From Leifsonia psychrotolerans (lineage in GTDB: Bacteria; Actinomycetota; Actinomycetes; Actinomycetales; Microbacteriaceae), in NCBI RefSeq assembly GCF_013410665.1, contig NZ_JACCFM010000001.1, positions 3,100,001-3,164,000 on the forward strand: 64,000 nucleotides of DNA, read 5' to 3'. The translations under genes were made by a program, and so were the position numbers. Below the pieces are notes generated by a model. That model searched no databases, had not been told where the DNA came from, and saw only the letters and a program-made list of their open reading frames with translations. Of the stretch, positions 59,853 through 64,000 are shown in pieces. The number at the start of each line of letters is the position of its first letter. Within the stretch, counting starts at the first letter, position 1.

Positions 59853-60122
59853 TTAGTCGACCGGCCAAAGTCGAGTTCGAAGACCGCCTTCAAGCTTCGC
59901 AATTGTCTCGAGGTCGGGCCAGGCGTTGCCATCGAGGACGTGCGCAATGGTCACGTGGGCTAGTTCGCAGTCTTTTGCTACGGCTCGCAGACTCCGCCCA
60001 TTCATCGCCGACCGAAGGTTGAGCGCAAACTGGCGGGCGACCTCTCCGGCCGCGCTGGACGACACCGAATCGGGCCAGTGCTCGGAGAGTTCACGCGGCT
60101 TGGCGCGTACGGAGCGGGCCAA
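59853..60122 (-). CDS. Small HTH protein near the right end of the transposon
   Basis: Product of 89 residues if started at TTG 60122. RSLRAVAKDCELAHVTIAHVLDGNAWPDLETIAKLE (about 43-78) is a Cro/C1-type helix-turn-helix. No good ribosome binding site precedes the TTG, so the start is uncertain. It lies within 110 bases of the right terminal repeat and could regulate or bind the end. 59701-59852 holds nothing I recognise. Confidence 0.6.
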   Translation of the reverse strand: MARSVRAKPRELSEHWPDSVSSSAAGEVARQFALNLRSAMNGRSLRAVAKDCELAHVTIAHVLDGNAWPDLETIAKLEGGLRTRLWPVD

Positions 60123-60199
60123 GCTAGGAGGCCGTTCCTGTGAGCTCTGAGGCGATGGTGTTCACTTTCGCCCCTAACTGGTCTCAAGTTCGTGAGAGG

Positions 60200-60225
60200 A
60201 GTCTCAAGTAGCTTGAGAACTGACA
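60200..60225 (-). repeat. Right terminal inverted repeat
   Basis: Reverse complement of the left repeat with one mismatch; ends cttgagaactgaca. Additional gagac-type words at 60180-60188 (ggtctcaag) and 60191-60199 (cgtgagagg). Confidence 0.93.
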
Positions 60226-60230
60226 GTGGA
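60226..60230. repeat. Right target-site duplication
   Basis: gtgga. On the minus strand it reads TCCAC, i.e. the tRNA-Gly discriminator base, CCA and one more base. Confidence 0.93.
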
Positions 60231-60300
60231 GCGGATGACGGGAATCGAACCCGCGCTATCAGCTTGGGAAGCTGAAGTTCTACCATTGAACTACATCCGC
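60227..60300 (-). tRNA. tRNA-Gly (anticodon CCC)
   Basis: Cloverleaf on the minus strand: acceptor GCGGATG/CATCCGC, D arm with TTCAATGGTAGA, anticodon stem TCAGC/GCTGA with loop TTCCCAA, T arm CGGGTTCGATTCCCG, discriminator T and encoded CCA. The transposon starts one base beyond the CCA, so the gene remains whole. Confidence 0.96.
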
Positions 60301-60370
60301 GCGACCGGGCCACGATGGCGGCATCCGGAACCGTGCCAGCATATCAAGTCCGCGCCGATAAGCTGGCACC

Positions 60371-60982
60371 GTGCTTCTCTCGGACCGTGACATCAAGGCA
60401 GAACTCCAGGCGAATCGAATCGGCCTGGAGCCGTATCAATCAGAAATGATCCAGCCGTCGAGCATCGACGTGCGCCTCGACCGTTTCTTTCGGCTGTTCG
60501 ACAACCACAAGTACCCCTTCATTGATCCGTCCGCGGACCAGCCCGAGCTGACCCGCCTGATCGAGGCCGAGCCCGACGAGCCGTTCATTCTGCACCCCGG
60601 CGAGTTCGTGCTCGGCTCCACCTACGAGCAGGTCACCCTGCCCGACGACATCGCGGCCCGCCTCGAAGGCAAGAGCTCACTCGGCCGCCTCGGCCTGCTA
60701 ACCCACTCGACCGCCGGGTTCATCGACCCCGGCTTCTCTGGTCACGTCACGCTCGAGCTGAGCAACGTCGCCACTCTGCCGATCAAGCTGTGGCCCGGCA
60801 TGAAGATCGGCCAGATGTGCTTCTTCCGTCTGTCGTCGCCAGCCGAGAAGCCCTACGGGTCGCAGGAATACAGCTCCCGCTACCAGGGCCAGCGCGGCCC
60901 GACGGCCTCGCGCTCGCACCTGAACTTTCACCGCACCGACGTGTCGGATGCCGCCCGCACGGCCGAGGAGTCCGGCGAGTAG
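60371..60982 (+). CDS. dcd: dCTP deaminase
   Basis: Pyrimidine nucleotide enzyme of 203 residues converting dCTP to dUTP (actinobacterial members often go on to dUMP). Conserved [16 protein letters not shown] at about 28-43, [36 protein letters not shown] with the catalytic Glu and the trimer-active-site residues, and QMCFFRL. The start is GTG at 60371 (MLLSDRDI), the normal N-terminus of the family. It is divergent from tRNA-Gly. Confidence 0.97.
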   Translation: MLLSDRDIKAELQANRIGLEPYQSEMIQPSSIDVRLDRFFRLFDNHKYPFIDPSADQPELTRLIEAEPDEPFILHPGEFVLGSTYEQVTLPDDIAARLEGKSSLGRLGLLTHSTAGFIDPGFSGHVTLELSNVATLPIKLWPGMKIGQMCFFRLSSPAEKPYGSQEYSSRYQGQRGPTASRSHLNFHRTDVSDAARTAEESGE

Positions 60983-61044
60983 GTCGTCGAAACCCTGTCG
61001 ACGCCTGCCGCGGCAGCGTGGCTGAGGTCGGGTCGAGCTCGGGC

Positions 61045-61455
61045 CTAGTGCCCGGAATCCGGCAGCAGCACGAAATAGAGGCAGAGCACGCCGGTATCGT
61101 CGGTGATCGCCCGGCCGTCTGCGTTTCGCCAATGAGCACGGTGCTGCTCGCGCCAGTCAGCGAGGTCGGTCACACCCTCGCCCTCTGCCTGCGCGAACTC
61201 CCAGGTGACCGCACCGAACGTCGTCGGTTCGACGCGAGTGATCTCGATGAGTCCGAGCCGATTGAGATCATCATCGACAAGCGCGAGACGTTCGCCGATC
61301 GTTTCCCACGGTTCGGATTCCTCAACGTATTCGGCGAGCAGGCCCGCCGTCGCGCGCTTGCTGCCGTGCAGCACGAACTCGTTGAGTTGGGCGCGCAGCG
61401 CGCCTGGCGTGCCGAGTTCCATGGTTCGAAAGCCGTCGACGGTGGGGAAACTCAT
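61045..61455 (-). CDS. ASCH-domain protein
   Basis: Product of 136 residues. LHGSKRATAGLLAEYVEESEPWETIGERLALVD and the following IEITRVEPTTFGAVTWEFAQAEGEG, then HRAHW, form an ASCH (PUA-like) beta barrel with the GxKxxT-type motif as GSKRAT. Such proteins bind RNA or modified nucleosides, and some are N4-acetylcytidine amidohydrolases. The function here is unproven. It is convergent with dcd. Confidence 0.88.
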   Translation of the reverse strand: MSFPTVDGFRTMELGTPGALRAQLNEFVLHGSKRATAGLLAEYVEESEPWETIGERLALVDDDLNRLGLIEITRVEPTTFGAVTWEFAQAEGEGVTDLADWREQHRAHWRNADGRAITDDTGVLCLYFVLLPDSGH

Positions 61456-61565
61456 GGCGTCAGCCTACGACGCGGGGGGCCCCTCGTGAAGGGCCGCAAA
61501 TCGATGTTTCCGGGGCGAAGCACGCTCGACATGCGCCCGTAACGGGCCCGCGGTAAAATCGGGCC

Positions 61566-62090
61566 ATGACTACAGCTGCGGAGTCCCCTTTTGCCGAAGC
61601 GCTGATCGCTGCGGGCCCGACCAGCGAGTATCCGGGGCGCATGGCGAGATTCGGTCAGTTCGTCGGCAGCTGGGATGTGACCGGCACGATTCTCGACGAA
61701 GAAAGCGGCGTATGGTCGGAGCGACACTTCACCTGGATCGTCGCGTTCGTTCTCGACGGGCGCGCCGTGCAAGACGTCGAGGTGGTCGCCAGCGACACGC
61801 ATCCGTCGGGGTTCGAGACGGTCGCCACCGCGCTCCGCGTCTACGACCAACTCGCCGGCGCCTGGCGCGTGAGCTTCTTCGCCCCGACGACCGGCGAGTA
61901 CTGCCACCTGGTCGCCACCCCGTACCGTCGCGGCATGCGCCAGGACGGCACCCGCACCGATGGCAAGGCCATCCGCTGGAACTTCACCGAGATCAGCGCC
62001 GAGCGATACGCCTGGGAGGGCTGGGTCTCGAGCGACGACGGTTCGACCTGGCTGCTGTGCGAGCGCAACGAGGGTGTGCGCATCTCGTAG
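61566..62090 (+). CDS. DUF1579-like beta-barrel protein
   Basis: Soluble product of 174 residues: FGQFVGSWDVTGTILDEESGVW..., FTWIVAFVLDGRAVQDVEVV, then WNFTEISAERYAWEGWVSSDDGSTW. This is the pattern of small lipocalin-like conserved proteins annotated as DUF1579. No catalytic motif is seen. It stands alone and is followed by a strong hairpin shared with the convergent LacI gene. Confidence 0.8.
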   Translation: MTTAAESPFAEALIAAGPTSEYPGRMARFGQFVGSWDVTGTILDEESGVWSERHFTWIVAFVLDGRAVQDVEVVASDTHPSGFETVATALRVYDQLAGAWRVSFFAPTTGEYCHLVATPYRRGMRQDGTRTDGKAIRWNFTEISAERYAWEGWVSSDDGSTWLLCERNEGVRIS

Positions 62091-62098
62091 TTCTGGCG

Positions 62099-62157
62099 GT
62101 GACGTCGCGCAGATGACCCTTCCCGGCACTGCGGAAGGGTCATTCGTGCGACGTCAC
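62099..62157. terminator. Bidirectional hairpin between convergent genes
   Basis: gtgacgtcgcgc (62099-62110) pairs with gtgcgacgtcac (62146-62157), and inside it tgacccttcc pairs with ggaagggtca, giving a long stem of about 24 bp. It serves both the DUF1579-like gene and the LacI gene. Confidence 0.8.
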
Positions 62158-62170
62158 GGGGCCGACTGTC

Positions 62171-63208
62171 TCACACGCGCGCGGTCGACTCCCTGATCCG
62201 CAGGATGTTCGTGATCGACGGTCGCACGTGCTCGGCTGTGGGGGTGTCGCTGAGCAGCTGGAGCAGTTGGGTGACGGCCGCCTTGGCCGTGGATTCCGGC
62301 GTCAGGTCGATGGAGGTGATGGGCGGCGTGGCATTCCGGGTCTGCTCCGAATCTGCGCCCGCCACGATCATCACGTCAATTGGAACCCGGTGCCCCTGCT
62401 CAACCAGGCGTTTCTGCAACCCGGCCGCGTGGCGGCCCGTCAGACAGTAGATGGCGTCGGGAACCCCGGTCGGGGAGGCGAGCATCAGCTCGGCCACGGC
62501 CCGGCCACCGTCCTCCCCGGAGCGTTCGTCTTCGAGGTACACCGCTGCGGGTTGACCGCACTCCGCGGCCCAGTGCCGGTAGGCGGATTCGCTGTCGGCG
62601 TTCCAGGAGTTGGCGTCGGTGCCGCGCACGAGGGCGATGCTTCGCGCCCCGTGCGCGCTGAGATGCTCGATCACCGTGCGGGTGTCCTGCGATGTGTCCT
62701 CGCCGAGCCAGTCGGTGAATTCCGGCCGATCGATGTCGCGCCCGACGGCCACCAGGGGAATGCCGTGTCGGTTGAGAAGATCGATGACCGGGTCGTTGGC
62801 AATGGGATCCGAGATGATGAAGCCGTCCACGGCCAGGGCGATGGCCGGCACACTGTGGGTCGTCGGATCACGCACCAGCATGAGGCCGAAGCCCCGGTCG
62901 AGAGCTTCGACGGCCGCCGCCCCCGCAAAGCGCATGAAGTAGTCGACGCCGATCGGCTGATACGAATCCAGTGAGTCGAGCGGGCGGATGACCAGGCCGA
63001 GCACCCCGAGTCGGCTGCTGCGGAGCCCGCGCGCGATGGCATCCGCGCTGTAGCCGAGCTTGGTGGCCACCTCATGAACACGGGCACGGGTCTCTTCGGC
63101 AACGACACCCTTGCCGTTCAGCGAGTGGGACACGGTGGTGATGGACACACCGGCCTGACGCGCGACGTCGTGGATCGTTACTTTGCGCCGTCCGCTCGCT
63201 GTGCTCAT
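62171..63208 (-). CDS. LacI-family transcriptional regulator
   Basis: Repressor of 345 residues. Helix-turn-helix and hinge at residues 8-62: VTIHDVARQAGVSITTVSHSLNGKGVV...RVHEVATKLGYSADAIARGLRSSR. A periplasmic-binding-like ligand domain follows. It is divergent from a solute-binding protein gene, and the 133-base gap holds CAAAACGTTTTG-type palindromes, the classic LacI/GalR operator. The ligand is unknown, probably a sugar or a compound carried by the adjacent transporter. Confidence 0.94.
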   Translation of the reverse strand: MSTASGRRKVTIHDVARQAGVSITTVSHSLNGKGVVAEETRARVHEVATKLGYSADAIARGLRSSRLGVLGLVIRPLDSLDSYQPIGVDYFMRFAGAAAVEALDRGFGLMLVRDPTTHSVPAIALAVDGFIISDPIANDPVIDLLNRHGIPLVAVGRDIDRPEFTDWLGEDTSQDTRTVIEHLSAHGARSIALVRGTDANSWNADSESAYRHWAAECGQPAAVYLEDERSGEDGGRAVAELMLASPTGVPDAIYCLTGRHAAGLQKRLVEQGHRVPIDVMIVAGADSEQTRNATPPITSIDLTPESTAKAAVTQLLQLLSDTPTAEHVRPSITNILRIRESTARV

Positions 63209-63239
63209 CTGAGCACACTATCGCTGAGATAACGTTTAA

Positions 63240-63277
63240 CAAATCGTTTTGCTAAAAACTCTCCCAAAACGTTTTGG
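63240..63277. promoter_or_regulatory. LacI-type operators in the divergent promoter
   Basis: ccaaaacgttttgg (63264-63277) is a perfect 14-bp CG-centred palindrome; caaatcgttttg (63240-63251) is a one-mismatch copy 24 bases away; ataacgtttaa (63229-63239) is a weaker third site. Confidence 0.8.
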
Positions 63278-63341
63278 TCGGCTATCGTCGCTACCACGCT
63301 CGAACGTGTCCGAGTTCAACAAGATCGTGAGGGGCAATTCA

Positions 63342-64000
63342 ATGAAGAAGAAGTTAGTAGCAGTGACCGGGGCTCTGGCCCTGGCACTTACCGGTTGTGC
63401 CGCAGGCGGAAACGCCACCACCGCGCCGACCCTCAGCACCGACGACCTGCTCGTCACCACCCCCGCCGCAACGGGTGAGCTTGACCGTGCCACCTGGAAC
63501 CTTCCGTTCGGTGAGCCGGCGTCGCTCGACCCGATCAAGGCGTTCAACTACCCGGAGAACACCGTCGTCGCCAACCTGTGCGAAGGATTGATGCAGCTCC
63601 AACCCGACTACAGCATCAAGCCGAACCTGGCCGAGAGCGTCGAGAGCCCGGATGCATCGACCTACGTCTACACCGTGCGCGAGGGCGTGAAGTTCTGGGA
63701 TGGTCAGCCGATGACCGCCGACGACGTGGCGTACAGCCTCGGCCGCCAGCTGGATGCCAATGAGGGCAGCTACTGGGCCGGTGGCGTGGTTGACAACATC
63801 GCGTCGATCGAAAAGACCGGTGACTGGGAAGTCACCGTCAAGCTCAAGCAGCCCGACTCCACCTTCAACTCCTACATGGTCACCCCGATCGGAACCATCG
63901 TTGAGAAGGCGCACCGCGAGGCGACCGGGGCCGACTATGGCAACCCCACCGGCCAGGTCATGTGCACCGGGCCCTACTCAGTTGGGGCGTGGAACCAGGG
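63342..64000 (+). CDS. Family 5 (peptide/oligosaccharide) ABC transporter substrate-binding lipoprotein, 5' part
   Basis: Reading frame open to the window end (219 residues seen). ATG 63342 follows gtgagggg. Signal peptide MKKKLVAVTGALALALTGC with lipobox LTGC (Cys about 19). The mature part contains LPFGEPASLDPIKAFNYPENTVVANLCEGL and TYVYTVREGVKFWDGQPMTADDVAYSLGR, the SBP_bac_5 signature for oligopeptide-type transporters. Control by the divergent LacI regulator suggests an oligosaccharide or other carbon source. Permease and ATPase genes should lie beyond the window. Confidence 0.93.
   Translation, partial: MKKKLVAVTGALALALTGCAAGGNATTAPTLSTDDLLVTTPAATGELDRATWNLPFGEPASLDPIKAFNYPENTVVANLCEGLMQLQPDYSIKPNLAESVESPDASTYVYTVREGVKFWDGQPMTADDVAYSLGRQLDANEGSYWAGGVVDNIASIEKTGDWEVTVKLKQPDSTFNSYMVTPIGTIVEKAHREATGADYGNPTGQVMCTGPYSVGAWNQ

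Larger units (their letters stand above)
48622..60225. mobile_element. Complete Tn7-like transposon carrying an ABC-three-component system, inserted at tRNA-Gly
   Basis: Borders are defined by terminal inverted repeats of 26 bp (25 identical) that begin TGTCAG, and by a 5-bp duplication, both as expected for Tn7 relatives. The transposition genes run on the minus strand: tnsA-like (53728-54495), tnsB-like (51843-53741), tnsC-like (50755-51840) and a tniQ-like gene (48797-50758). All lie next to each other with overlaps or gaps of a few bases. Cargo occupies 54618-60122. The insertion point is the 3' end of tRNA-Gly(CCC), and the element looks intact. I see no Cas gene or CRISPR array in it. 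Confidence 0.95.

Noticed and set aside
48622..60225. CRISPR-associated transposon
   Set aside because: The element has TnsA/B/C and TniQ, but I see no Cas12k or Cascade gene and no repeat-spacer array; the zinc-ribbon TniQ protein and tRNA site suffice for targeting.

Overview
The window is high-GC DNA from an actinobacterium. Gene content points to Microbacteriaceae or a close Micrococcales relative: DUF222/HNH endonuclease, MMPL plus YhgE/Pip pair, aggregation-promoting-factor-like protein, dCTP deaminase next to tRNA-Gly, SMK-type GTG starts and frequent ggatgcc words. This placement is inference from gene content, not from a marker-gene search.

Layout. Positions 1-24000 look like chromosome core: the 3' part of glutamate decarboxylase (with a late frameshift), the ribosomal protein trio rpmB-rpmG-rpsN, HU, a CopD-CtaG copper/oxidase assembly protein, a PIF1-like helicase, a serine-hydrolase-like lipoprotein that has lost its catalytic residues, a muralytic-type secreted protein, a TetR gene divergent from an MMPL-YhgE export pair, an NmrA-like reductase, a two-component system, an alpha/beta hydrolase, a GNAT enzyme and a PASTA-containing class A penicillin-binding protein. 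Positions 24333-32579 form a galactoside utilisation locus: ROK regulator, two permeases, a binding protein, an intracellular alpha-galactosidase and a secreted clan GH-A glycosidase with a carbohydrate-binding domain. No transporter ATPase is present. A DUF222/HNH gene and a 127-bp tandem repeat follow.

Positions 35019-46938 hold what I read as one catabolic regulon: aldehyde dehydrogenase, APC permease, two class-I-amidotransferase gamma-glutamyl hydrolases, a soluble Cache-domain protein with a GntR/FCD regulator, flavodoxin, ferredoxin/flavodoxin-NADP reductase, cytochrome P450, a glutamine-synthetase-like gamma-glutamyl ligase and a solute-binding-like protein without a signal peptide. 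A shared 16-19 bp motif sits 86-90 bases upstream of three of its transcription units. The simplest model is gamma-glutamylation of an amine, P450 oxidation, aldehyde oxidation, then release of glutamate.

Positions 48622-60225 are a complete Tn7-like transposon. It has 26-bp terminal inverted repeats (25 of 26 identical, TGT...ACA ends) and a perfect 5-bp target duplication (GTGGA), and it abuts the 3' end of tRNA-Gly(CCC). The duplication covers the tRNA discriminator base and CCA. The element encodes TnsA-, TnsB- and TnsC-like proteins and a TniQ-like protein carrying about five zinc-ribbon repeats. Its cargo includes an ABC-three-component (DUF2326 ATPase) conflict system and small DNA-binding proteins.

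After the tRNA come dCTP deaminase, an ASCH protein, a DUF1579-like protein, and a LacI regulator divergent from a family 5 solute-binding lipoprotein that runs off the window. Several intergenic repeats recur between the core genes and are listed separately.
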